DNA from: Megachile rotundata
Taxonomy: Eukaryota; Arthropoda; Insecta; Hymenoptera; Megachilidae
Assembly: GCF_050947335.1 (NCBI RefSeq)
Contig: NC_134988.1
Location: 7,626,001-7,690,000 of the forward strand
Direction: 5' to 3'
Length of the DNA: 64,000 nt
Shown piece after piece: positions 52,101-60,649 of this stretch. The notes under the pieces were generated by a model. The model had not been told where the DNA came from and searched no databases. It was given only the letters and a program-made list of their open reading frames with translations. The position numbers were made by a program, and so were the translations under genes. Position 1 is the first letter of the stretch, and the number at the start of each line of letters is the position of its first letter.

Positions 52101-55100
52101 CCAAAGCAAAGGGTGGAAATACAAGATATTAACGTGTGTTAATAATGTTCTGTGCAGTAGTAGTGCATCATGGTAGCTAATAAATTATATAATTACAGTT
52201 TGAACAGGCCTTTTAATTTGATGGTACACCTTTTCTATGGTAATTTGGTAGAAATGTGTAAATCTTGAATCAGCAAGGAGCATTCAAAGGCAGTGACTCG
52301 TTAAAGGGAAACGCACGTGACTAGGTTGGCCTTCTTGAAAGTCGAACGTTGCTTAAGCAGTAGCATTAATTTGCCATTTCTTTTAGACGATGAATAACGG
52401 CTGGGTGAGATTTTCGTAACAGAGACGCGAGATAACTTAGCGTAATCGTGATTCGCTTTCTGCACCGTGGAGTTTCTGATTGTCGAAAGATATTATGTAA
52501 AAACGAATTGTATTGTATGAAGGTTTGTAAATAGGGTAAGTCACATGTTACTATTTTACACGCTCCAGAATGCTGTTACCTGGTGTATGGAATCTTTCCC
52601 TGCGTCGGTTCAGATATATTTTAACGGATATATGATTGTGTACGATATACTGTACAGTTATTACAAATTATTACAATGATTTATATAATTGTTTACGTAG
52701 TTTTTACAATTGTAATATTATTATTACATTCGTAATGATTGTATACTTTCACAAAATGCAATTATTACGAATTATTCTACTTGTTCATTATAGTTGACTC
52801 TCTGTTTTAATTCCTCTTTCAGTGATACATATCAATGATAAGCACATGGTGACAAATCTGGATAGTACGATCAAGCGTGGATCAATGTCTTTTTAATTTT
52901 TTCTCGTGTCTGAAGTCTATCAAACCGTGATTTTTCAAAATTTCAATTCATTTCGAGTAATGAATATCAGTTCATTGATACATTGATATATTATCAAGTA
53001 ATAATTCATTTTGAGTGAACTTAGTTCATTTTGACAAAGGTAGCTAAAATTTAGCATAACAGAAGATACTAAAATGTGTATTAATGTGAATCAATGTGGA
53101 TGAATGTGAAGAAATGTAGCCAAATATACTTAAATATCTGTCAGTAGCAAAATGACATACATAATATATGAATATTGAAACGATAATGAAACTTACCTAG
53201 CTCTCGTTTGATACGTAAACCTCTCAGCTTCGATTCCTGCACGTGCTCTTGCTTGCAAATCGTGATCCACTCCATAGAGATAATCTGTACATATATCATA
53301 CTTTTGTTACTAAAAAAATAATTTCTATAAAAGTTATACTTTTGATATTAAAAAAAATAATCTGTACAAAAATCATACTTTTGTTATTAAAGAAAATAAT
53401 TTGTACAAAAATCATACTTCCATTACTGTTTTTACCTAAAGAAAATTATTGTGCTATTTATTTTTATTGCATATGAAAAGAAATTTGATTAGAATGTTCA
53501 AGTTTAAATAAGAGAATGTACAAACACATATTTACAATTATTTCTAAAAATTAGAACTAAGCCTGTAGAAATTCTTAAAACTGCATATTGTTTTTAATCC
53601 CAGTTTTTTATTTAAACCAGTTCAGTGTCAATTTGTTATTTCAGATCTAGCTCGTGCGAATAATAAAGAAACGTTTTAAATAATTCAAATCGCTGTGTAA
53701 TAAATTACTTCTTAATCCCATTTCCAATAATAAGTTTAGAAAACGAGAAAATAGTGAGCGGTTGACTTATAACCAAGGTAAATGATGCAATTATTGACCG
53801 TGTCAAATTTAACTGCACGTTTTTATATATTCACGTACTAATAATATTTGTTGCGATTATTAGCTCGCTGAACTATTAGTTTTTTGTAGTACAATAAATG
53901 TCCTTCGTTTCTGATAATATCACTTGAATATATTGTAAAAAATATATAACAAAATCCTTTGTAAAAAATTTTGAATGATTCAATTCCTTTTTGTTTTAAA
54001 TAATTTTTTAGAATTATTATCTTGTACATAATACGTCATGCTGCAAACTTGTCCCTAAAAATTAGAATTTTTTTCCAAACTACCTGAACAACCGAACCGT
54101 TAGCAAAGAGTAGATTAACAAGAGGCGACACTAGACAAGAAAACCCACCTCTCAGAGAGAGACAGAGGACCAATTTAAATGCCCAAATCAAAAAAGTCGG
54201 AGGTGCGCATGCGCATAGTATAGAAGTATGGCGGTCGAAAAAGAATAGTTTACACCTGCATATTCACCAGTAATTTATTTGTAATAAATATTTTGTCACA
54301 TCTCTGTAACACATTCATCTGTAATTTCTTGTGATATATAGTTTTTCATTTTCTTACAAGTTATTTGTAATAATCATTTCCGTAATACATATTCTTCAAA
54401 TATATTTTGTAGAGCAATCATTTTGGTATATTCTTCTCTTTTCCAACTTTTCAACGCCGTAAAATTGATAAAAATACCTCAAAAGACAATATTAGTAATA
54501 TACAGAAAATTTATTACAAATATATTCCAAATTATTAGAGATTGATATGAAAGTAGATTTGCTCAGGACACAAAATAAAGTATAACAGTATTAAAATAAT
54601 ATTACATTAGAAAATGAATGTTGAATCAAATTACAATATTACAATAACATTAATATTAATATTATAATGTTACAGTATTACGATAAAATTGAAATTACAA
54701 TGTTACAAAATTATAGTATTGAAGTCAATACTAAATCATAAAACAGTATCGAAGCACGTGTTCTCAACTTTTCCTCGAACAGAATATTCGAAAAGTGTTA
54801 AGTAACCACTTAAAGGTTAAATCCAAAAATAAAATCGGTCGTATTTGAACGTCAAAAAAAGATATAAATCCCAAAACTGAGATTTTTGCACAGATCAAAA
54901 CCGGTCTTGATGAATTCGATAAATATTTTTTGAAACTTGTAGATGTTATATAACTAAATTATGCAAATCTTTATTGTATTACAAACAAAATAATTGATTT
55001 CTCTTTTACAATAATATATTGAAGCATCATTTTTCTTTTTTTACTCTTTTTTATTTCTTTAACTTTTTTTTATATTAACATTATTTGCATTTTGTTATAT

Positions 55101-55613
55101 TATATAAAATTTCTTTTGTATTAATTCTAGTGCCATTTCCATTTCTATTATTCATTATTTATTATTTATTTTAAATCTGTACTATATAATTTCATATTCG
55201 TATTACCTATTTATTAGCCAATTAAATTGCAAACAATAAAAATTATAAAATTCTCGTGTTAATCCATATTGAAAATGTTATGGTTCTCAATCTAATAATT
55301 TTGTTACATGAAAGTGAAAAATTTCTATATTTATAAATGTTCGAATTTCCAATTTCCAAATTACAAAGTTGATGAATTTGAAAATATGAATGTTTAAAGA
55401 TGCAGAAAATTGAAAATCTGATGAAGTAAACTTTCATAATTTAAAAATATGTGAAATTAAAAATTTTCATATTAACACGATTGTAAATTTTGAAAATTGC
55501 TTCTAAATCACTCCTGTAACAACTGCTTACCTGAAATATCAAAGTGATGAAGCGTCGTCGTCGTGATTGCCAACGTCACAAGAACGAGGGAGGGTAGCAG
55601 TCCCAAACTACAC
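27903..55613 (-). CDS. Secreted tandem-domain haem peroxidase with C-terminal VWC-like module; initiator exon missing
   Basis: Six minus-strand exons join in phase: 55613-55531, 53284-53197, 42875-42703, 36268-35307, 33560-30873 and 28166-27903, giving 1,418 residues after one base of a split codon. Numbering within this visible part: hydrophobic leader core (1-27), linker, peroxidase domain 1 (about 80-550), polybasic RRRKR (671-675), peroxidase domain 2 (about 720-1270), then a Cys-rich VWC-like segment split by the last intron. Domain 2 has distal His 812 in FLDHD, Arg 953 in GDGRASE and proximal His 1057 in YRIGHSLL, so it should bind haem and use H2O2. Domain 1 lacks all three. The architecture resembles insect double-peroxidase genes such as Drosophila CG10211. 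A role in crosslinking extracellular, cuticle or eggshell protein is possible but inferred. The first exon was not found and may lie upstream or outside the window. Confidence 0.92.
28820..28940. repeat. Degenerate palindromic relative of the 197-bp array
   Basis: The half at 28890-28935 (TTAGTTCC, GTCGCTAG, TTGGCGCCAC, TGTACCGTTTT) matches the outer end of the right array at 30568-30612. The half at 28831-28865 is its inverted partner. A palindromic ACGGTTTTAAAACCGT lies between them. Confidence 0.6.
29410..30735. repeat. Inverted pair of 197-bp tandem arrays with CTCF-like motifs
   Basis: The left arm 29410-29996 and right arm 30145-30735 are inverted copies of each other over nearly 590 bp. 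Each arm is itself a tandem array of a roughly 197-bp unit, seen by comparing 29547-29745 with 29745-29941. Every unit has a CCGCTAGATGG core, at 30189, 30385 and 30583 on the right and inverted at 29547, 29745 and 29941 on the left. The 148-bp spacer resembles the outer end of the right arm, suggesting a truncated extra unit. No transposase or terminal repeat is evident. Confidence 0.9.
30873..33560 (-). CDS. Peroxidase exon: end of domain 1, cleavage site, complete domain 2
   Basis: A single 2,688-bp exon of 896 codons. Its acceptor is CTTTCACAG and it begins IQNFKDLERFMLPAHAKL; the codon at 33542-33540 is TTG, so there is no internal start there. It ends CTSCVCTAEG before GTAAGT. It holds the tail of domain 1 (VEDIDLLLGG, FWYEND), a linker, RRRKR encoded at 32841-32855, and all of domain 2 with distal His codon 32430-32432, distal Arg codon 32007-32009 and proximal His codon 31695-31697. 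Conserved marks are LLPPVYEDG, HPECNPFPVP, NQNTGFLDASVVYG, MHTMWVREHNR, HRARDHGIPSYN and FWYETDDP. Several long plus-strand frames here are its antisense shadows. Confidence 0.96.
32841..32855 (-). other. Polybasic RRRKR proprotein cleavage site
   Basis: AGACGCAGGAAGCGA on the minus strand encodes RRRKR, followed by QIFD, between the two peroxidase domains. It matches the furin consensus R-X-K/R-R. Cleavage would separate the inactive domain 1 from the active domain 2 during secretion. Confidence 0.6.
33561..35306. other. Peroxidase intron 4
   Basis: AT-rich GT-AG intron. Near 34780-34830 and 35222-35240 two copies of CACGATATAAGYGAAA bracket about 430 bp, possibly the ends of a decayed element. 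No coding content; the plus-strand frame at 34483-34770 has no motif. Confidence 0.6.
35307..36268 (-). CDS. Peroxidase exon: core of catalytically degenerate domain 1
   Basis: Acceptor CTCCGCCAG, donor ACG then GTAAGG; 320 codons after completing a Gly codon. Landmarks typical of animal peroxidases remain: ASPRQSLGNH, CCSEATQHPECYEI, NGASAYLDGSHIYG, LLNEHNRIAGKLAEANQHWD, QHVTLNEYVPSILG and VGRDHGIPGY. The catalytic positions do not. Where FLDHD is expected the sequence is LLLQD (Gln codon 36117-36119). The GDxRxxE block is replaced by CNNTEDK. The YRIGHSLL helix reads LRALTSLR. The long plus-strand frame at 35361-36206 is antisense. Confidence 0.93.
37885..38363 (-). mobile_element. Tc1/mariner transposase remnant, copy 1
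   Basis: The minus strand carries the same sequence as 51705-52220, including the region encoding ENVCLLKRLVYNSPTTLSEL. One edge at 38363 reads CAGTCCCTGGTCATCG outward-in, a Tc1-like CAGT terminus. Only the 3' portion of a transposase is present, and stops interrupt it. Copy 1 and copy 2 are very similar by eye. Confidence 0.7.
38830..39505 (+). repeat. 675-bp unnamed repeat, copy 1
   Basis: This matches 48590-49262 in inverted orientation over its whole length. It contains AAGATGGCGGG, a YY1-like word, at about 39088 and CTGCGCATGCGCG, an NRF1-like word, at about 39322. A 72-codon plus frame and a 65-codon minus frame stay open in both copies, but they look like no known protein. Confidence 0.85.
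42703..42875 (-). CDS. Peroxidase exon: entry to domain 1
   Basis: Acceptor CTGTTTCAG, donor GACG then GTAAAT; 57 whole codons. The sequence YRTPSGTCNN, RHPIWGARGAPFLKLLPPAY then SDG is the classic start of an animal peroxidase domain. The last Gly codon is split and completed by the next exon (G then GT), giving SDG-IASPR. Confidence 0.93.
45120..45960. repeat. 287-bp tandem array, about 2.7 copies
   Basis: The anchor TTCTTCGGGAAATCTTTCAG starts at 45192, 45481 and 45766. Each unit also carries ACAGGGTGTTGCAAAGTTAA and GCGTTCCTT with GGAGAAC. ACAGGGTGTT is a common terminal word of insect transposons, so the array may descend from a tandemly amplified element end. Confidence 0.85.
46080..46520 (+). 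repeat. Three-copy repeat family, member at 46 kb
   Basis: This matches 54117-54565 in inverted orientation and, more weakly, 57300-57860. Landmarks are TTTATCAATTTTACGGCG, CGACCGCCATACTTCTATAC and GGCGACACTAGACAAG read on the other strand. An NRF1-like word (ATGCGTATGCGCA) lies near 46418. No ORF. Confidence 0.8.
48590..49262 (-). repeat. 675-bp unnamed repeat, copy 2
   Basis: Inverted relative to 38830-39505, with the same YY1-like and NRF1-like words. Differences are scattered substitutions plus a few small indels. The open frames at 48750-48944 and 48951-49169 are the counterparts of those in copy 1. Confidence 0.85.
49404..49757. repeat. 12-bp minisatellite, AACTAATGGAAT
   Basis: About 29 units of AACTAATGGAAT or AACTAATAGAAT. 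Because the period is a multiple of 3, the minus strand stays open as an SYSISYSI-type peptide of 129 codons, which is not a gene. Confidence 0.92.
51705..52220 (+). mobile_element. Tc1/mariner transposase remnant, copy 2
   Basis: Plus-strand translation from about 51945 gives LNAIENVCLLKRLVYNSPTT then LSELKRITDIWEN. This is the C-terminal DDE block of Tc1-like transposases, where the family motif is PDLNPIENxW followed by LK and a helix ending in I-x-x-x-W. The Glu of IEN corresponds to the third catalytic residue. The N-terminal two thirds are missing and the upstream frame is interrupted, so it cannot encode active transposase. Confidence 0.75.
53197..53284 (-). CDS. Peroxidase exon 3 from the 5' side: N-terminal linker
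   Basis: Acceptor ATGTACAG, donor AG then GTAAGT. It encodes DYLYGVDHDLQARARAGIEA then ERFTYQTRA, with split codons at both ends that match the neighbours (Asp and Arg). The region is charged and probably helical, between the leader and domain 1. It is too short to appear as a free-standing ORF; the phase match supports it. Confidence 0.8.
53285..55530. other. Peroxidase intron 1 of the visible gene
   Basis: 2.2 kb GT-AG intron, AT-rich. It contains the 54-kb member of the three-copy family and a short imperfect tandem around AAAAATCATACTT (53320-53420). The plus-strand frame at 53243-53476 overlaps the exon antisense and is not a gene. Confidence 0.65.
54117..54565 (-). repeat. Three-copy repeat family, member at 54 kb
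   Basis: Inverted relative to 46080-46520. It carries GTGCGCATGCGCATAG (54203), a perfect NRF1-type palindrome, and GTATGGCGGTCG beside it. It ends near AGAGATTGATATGAAAG. Confidence 0.8.
55531..55613 (-). CDS. Peroxidase exon 2 from the 5' side: hydrophobic leader core
   Basis: Acceptor ATGTTTCAG, donor TTTCAG then GTAAGC. It encodes CSLGLLPSLVLVTLAITTTT then LHHFDIS. The hydrophobic core LGLLPSLVLVTLAI followed by small polar residues is a signal peptide or signal anchor. It has no ATG, and its first base completes a codon from an upstream exon, so the initiator exon lies at higher coordinates. I looked for an ATG plus donor upstream and found none that convinces. The GTAAGT-bearing patch at 59720-59790 could be a noncoding first exon. 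Confidence 0.75.
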
Positions 55614-55854
55614 CTGAAACATAAAATTACAATAATTGAATTCGTGCAAAACCATAGATATTCAGTAATGTAATTCATACAACACAATAAATGATAAATA
55701 ATTTTCCAAAAACAACTTCCATAGATTTGTAGGTCTAACGAAACAGTATAACTTCTGTTTCAAGTGTTCTTTAATATCTTGTATAATTTATGTCTTGTAA
55801 GCAATTATCTAACTTGGGTAAAAATTATCTAAGTTATCTAACTCGAAGACAAGA

Positions 55855-56790
55855 ATTTGGGGAGATAAGAATTTAGGGATCTTGGAATTGGGGAATTTGA
55901 GAATTTAGGGCATTTGGAATTTGGGGCGTTTGGAATTTGGGGAGTTTAGAATTTGAGTGTGAGGATATTTGGGGATCTTGGAATTGGGGAATTTGGAAAT
56001 TTGGGAGTAGAGAAGTTGGGGCGTTTGGAATTTGGGGAGTTTAGAATTTGGGAAGCTAGGGATTTGGGGAGATGAGAATTGGGGAAGCTTGGGATTTGGG
56101 AAGATGAGAATTTGGGCGTTTGAAATTTGGGGATCTTGGAATTGGGGAATTTGGAAATTTGGGGCGTTTAGAATTTGGGGCGTTTGGAATTTGGGGAGTT
56201 TAGAATTTAGGAAGCTTGGAATTTGGGGAGATGAGAATTGGGGAAGCTTGGGATTTGGGGAGATGAGAATCTGGGCGTCTGGACATTTGGGGATCTTGGA
56301 ATTGGGGACTTTGGAAATTTGGGGAGTTGAGAATTTGGGGCGTTTGGAATTTGGGGAATTTAGAATTTCGGAAGCTTGGGATTTGGGAAGTTTAGAATTT
56401 GGGAAGCTTGGGATTTGGAGAGATGAGAATTTGGACGTGTGAACATTTGGAGATCTTGGAATTGGGGAATTTGGGAATTTAGGGAGTTGAGAATTTGTAG
56501 CGTTTGGAACTTGGGGAGTTTAGAATTTCGGAAGCTTGGAATTTGGGGAGATGAGAAATTGGGGAAGCTTGGGATTTGGGGAGATGAGAATCTGGGCGTC
56601 TGGACATTTGGGGATCTTGGAATTGGGGAATTTGGAAATTTGGGAGTAGAGAAGTTGGAGCGTTTGGAATTTGGGGAGTTTAGAATTTGGGAAGCTTGGA
56701 ATTTGGGGAGATGAGAATTGGGGAAGCTTGGGATTTGGGAAGATGAGAATCTGGGTGTCTGAACATTTGGGGATCTTGGAATTGAAGAAT
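55855..56790. repeat. GAATTTGGGGA-type higher-order minisatellite
   Basis: Units such as GAATTTGGGGAG, GAAGCTTGGGATTTGG and GGGGATCTTGGAATTG are arranged in longer blocks of about 160-190 bp that recur with the same order of variants. G-rich strand plus. Two plus-strand frames of 136 and 91 codons rich in Gly, Trp, Phe and Leu are products of the repeat. Confidence 0.9.
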
Positions 56791-56879
56791 TTTTCTCTAA
56801 AAGTAAAAAAGGAATATCAATGAACTACTATTTTTTAAATAGCTCCAATCGTGCAAAATTTCATTAAAATCGTCTAGTG

Positions 56880-57221
56880 TCAATTATCATTAGACTTATG
56901 AAACAAAGTTTCATTCAGTAACTTGCAAGTGATCTCATTAAAGAACCGACATTCCACAAAAACTATTACTATACTTTTCAGTAGGTTCTGAAGGTCGTCG
57001 AGAGATACTATCTCCTGTTTTTTACTCGTCGTAAAATGGACACTCTCCATCTTAAATGTGCCGAGAAAGTTATCGCTTGTAGCGAAATTATAAAAGAAAC
57101 CATGGCTGGTAACATTGTTTACCGTTGGAGAAATGGCCTTGAGATGCTGAATCATTTCGAATACAGTGATACGAAAATCAGAAACGAAGAGGTGACATTC
57201 TGGCAGAAAAACAACTTTTAG
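56880..57221. other. Overlapping open frames of unknown meaning
   Basis: A plus-strand frame (57036-57221, starting MDTLHLKCAEKVIACSE) and an antisense frame (57155-56880, containing FYNFATSDNFLGTF) cover a less AT-biased patch. The plus frame opens after an in-frame TAG at 56982 and ends EEVTFWQKNNF. Composition is protein-like, but I recognise no family and see no splice sites that extend it. It may be a decayed gene fragment. Confidence 0.2.
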
Positions 57222-57299
57222 AGACAGACGAAGTAATAAAACTGATTTAAATAGTCATATAAAATGAAACGGGGTGGTGTTTCAGAAAATGTACACAGT

Positions 57300-57860
57300 A
57301 TGCAAATATAGCGTTGGGCAAACAATATATCTGCACATTTATTCATAATTTATTTGTAACTTATTTATAAAAAATACTTTGTTATATTCGTAATTTGTAA
57401 TAAATACGAGTAAATATTTTGTCCTCCATAACACATTCCCCGGTAATTTATTTGTTATAAATATTTTATTTCCCTGCATTCTGTATTTTCTTGTAATAGT
57501 TCGTCGTTTCTTTATAAGTTAATCATTTCTGTAATATATATTCAAATATATTTTGTAATCATTTTATACGCCTTTTTTCAACTTTTCAATGTTGTAAAAT
57601 TGATGAAAATATTTCGCAAACCAATTTTGGTAATTTAGAGAAAATCTACGACAGACAGGTTTCTAATTATTGGGGGTTGATATGAAATGACATTCATTTG
57701 ATTTGAATTTTCCGCTCGTAGAACTAATTTGGGGGGGGGGGGGGGCAGGCTCTTCGAGAGTTAATATTAGTAATGTAGAGAAAATTAACGACAAATAGAT
57801 TTGTAATTATTAGAGGTTGACGTGAAATGAAATTTTTTTGATTTGAATTTCCCGCTCGCC
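57300..57860 (-). repeat. Three-copy repeat family, member at 57 kb
   Basis: A more diverged relative of 54117-54565 in the same orientation. The distal part (GTAATTTAGAGAAAAT, then GAGGTTGAYRTGAAATGA, then CCGCTCG) occurs twice in tandem, at about 57630-57720 and 57765-57860, separated by a run of about 17 G. Confidence 0.7.
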
Positions 57861-57869
57861 TGTGCAATG

Positions 57870-60385
57870 AAGTTACTATGCACGGTGTCCCCTCTTACAC
57901 TCACTTTCTGCTAAATGTTATGACACTTTTTTATTTATTAACGTTAGGTTTATTAAAATTTTAGCTAACATTTTAGGTTTATTTTAGCATTTATCGTATA
58001 AATAAATGTGTTTTAATATTAACACTTTAATGGCCACTCATGCAACATGTGTGCGATTGATGAACGTAAATGGTTGCTCCAATAATTATCACACAAACAA
58101 AATATTAAATTTGTCATATTAAATGTGTCGTAATTGTTATTGTTTTCGTCTGTTTTACATGTTTTACATGTGAATTTACAAAAAGTTTTTCCAAATCAAT
58201 TCTTCAAAAATATTATTGGAACAACATTAGACTACGTAGGCGACCATTAAACTATTAATATTAATGAATACAAGAAATTTCGTTTCTGTACAAAACATCC
58301 CACAAAATAACACTTAGGATATATTCAGCTGTGAATTATTCGTATTGCATAATTGTAACAAGGGTTTTGTAATGAGAAAATTATAGAGAAGATTTGTTAT
58401 ACTATAATGAGGTTATAGTTATACAACACTTCTTTTGGAACACCATGTATATGAAAAGAAAGTATGCAGTATTATGTGCTAATGGATAATAAGCAATGAA
58501 TTGGCTGACTCATTGTTTTTTCTGATAAAGAAATAGCCACTCTGTATTAACGTCCAGTCACCATTCTGAAATGTTATACTGACACCTGATATGGACATTG
58601 TAACTAGTTTATTTGTATACATAAATAATTTGTGTAATATGTGTAATAATTTTTTTACACAAAATGTATACATAATTAATTTTATTTGTGTACACAAATA
58701 AACTAGTTTATTTACAGGAGCGAAATTTATTATTTTATGATTTCAATTGTTACACCTGTTACTGATAGAGTAACAGAAACTTATTTCTTTTAGTGTTATT
58801 AAATGGTAATAGTTTCTAATTAAATAAACAGAAGCTAGGTTTTCATTAATCTTGACATTAAACATAAATAATAAATTATTGCATATTCCCACGAAGATTT
58901 CGCATAATTTCTCTTTCTATTCGCGTGCCAGGCAGGAAGTTTATTTTTAGCCTCCAGTATCATTTCATGCAATGTGACACACGTATTTTGAAAAAACCTA
59001 ACTTAAAAATATGAAAAATAAATCAAAGATATAAAAATGAGAAACATGTTTATCCTTCAAAGCTGAATAATATTGATGAAACGTTTATGTAATCATTTTT
59101 GTTAAGTATTAAACTTCAGATTGATGCGCCAGGTGCCATCTTATAATCCTTCTAAAACCTGTAACGCTGATCATAGACGTTTGAGAGAAAATAAGACGCA
59201 AGTAGAATTTAACTATAAATGTTATCAAATTAAATTAAGAGATGAAGTACGATAGAAGAGTTAAGATAAAAATATGCAAACAATATTAATAATAGAAGTT
59301 TAAATAAAAATAAGATGTGGAGAAGGAGAATTTAGCCTTAAATATTAGAAAATTAGATTTAATACTAATTACAGAAGCTTAACTGAAAGAAAGATGCAAA
59401 AAGTAAAATTTAATCTTAAATATTAGATAATTAAATTTAGGGATGAAACACGAAAGAACATACAAGATAATAACATATAAACGACACTAATCATAAAAGC
59501 TTGAATGACAATAAAATACAAAGAAGTATTTAATTTAACATTAAATATTACCAAATTAAATTGAAAGATAAAATGCAATAAAACAAAGAAGATAGAAGAA
59601 ATAGAAGTATTAAAAAAAAGGAAGGGGAATAATGAAAGACTTGGCACGATTATCGATCGAAAGGTCAACGATTACTTCGTAATCGTTGTTTTCCTCTTAG
59701 AAATCCTCCTCGTTCCTCTTAACTTACGATCACCTACACACCTGGTTCACTTTCGAAAAAATTCCACTTTAGTCAGTCGTTCTCAACTTTCAGTTCTTTT
59801 CTTTGTTCATTCATTCTTTTATTAACACTACTTGCACAAAATCGGTCAAATGATCCTTTCACACATTTCTTATTTTACATTCAAACATTTGTTAAGATAC
59901 TTTTCTCTATGTTGATTTTCATGGAAATAAATTAATGTGTATATTCATTTGTTTTATTGTTTGTTACTTTTTCCAGTTTATTTTTCATTTTAAATTATGC
60001 GTGACATTAATAATAATACATTACAATAATAATATATTACATTATACATAGCAGCTCTATGTATACTTATTATGTGCAGAATTAATATACCATATACATA
60101 TGAAGGTATAGCACAGTAAACATATTACATCCCATTACAGTTTGTGTTTCAAATTTCCACCTACAAATCATGCTCAATAGGAAGATGTTTTAACATTTGA
60201 GGTTATGGTTACACCTAGTTTTATCAGATACTCTGATACTGATATTGATGATCTTTGTGATTATGATGCGATAATACACCAGTGGGTCTACAGACCAGAT
60301 GCCTCACGCGAATTCGAATGTATATTTCAAATTTCGAGTACCTACAGTAGACATACAGGTAGAACAAGAATGAGATTTTAAAGTC
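57870..60385. other. AT-rich noncoding stretch
   Basis: No gene recognised. A minus-strand GTAAGT with a pyrimidine-poor upstream patch at 59720-59990 might be a 5' UTR exon of the peroxidase, but it has no open ATG. Confidence 0.35.
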
Positions 60386-60389
60386 GTTC

Positions 60390-60640
60390 CAAACGATTAA
60401 ACGTGTTTGAAACAATCGAAAACGATACCGAACACGATTATTCTTGATTTCACGACGACCGACGTCAATGACGACCAAGTATTGTCGTCGGCGATGAGTT
60501 ATAGAGCTTTTAACGTGTTACCAGTCGATTCTATGTGTCAAAAATTATCGAAAACGATACCAAACGGTTTTTTATCGATTCGAAGATCGACGTCGATAAC
60601 GACAGGTTGCTGTCGGCAGATTGCCCCCAAAATCTATACA
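60390..60640. repeat. CpG-rich two-copy repeat with shared fragment
   Basis: Two diverged copies of a roughly 130-bp unit with ATCGAAAACGATACCRAAC and CGACGTCRATRACGAC follow each other. Part of it (60522-60575) also occurs at 1738-1790, far away in the window, so this is an interspersed repeat. Confidence 0.6.
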
Positions 60641-60649
60641 GCAAATTTA

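Larger units (their letters stand above)
42876..53196. other. Peroxidase intron 2
   Basis: 10.3 kb, composed mainly of repeats listed separately: the 287-bp tandem array, the 46-kb member of the three-copy family, copy 2 of the 675-bp repeat, a 12-bp minisatellite and Tc1/mariner copy 2. GC-richer patches without clear coding occur at 43360-43660, 44870-45130 and 49850-50300; the last is open on the minus strand in two frames but has no motif. Confidence 0.7.

Noticed and set aside
56032..56714. Plus-strand frames rich in Gly, Trp, Phe and Leu
   Set aside because: Products of the G-rich minisatellite; no start context or splice sites, and similar frames appear wherever the repeat occurs.
56880..57221. 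A small gene on either strand
   Set aside because: No recognised family, no usable splice extension and an in-frame stop just upstream; listed at low confidence only.
59725..59990. First exon of the peroxidase
   Set aside because: GTAAGT is present on the minus strand, but each upstream ATG runs into a stop before it; at most a noncoding exon.
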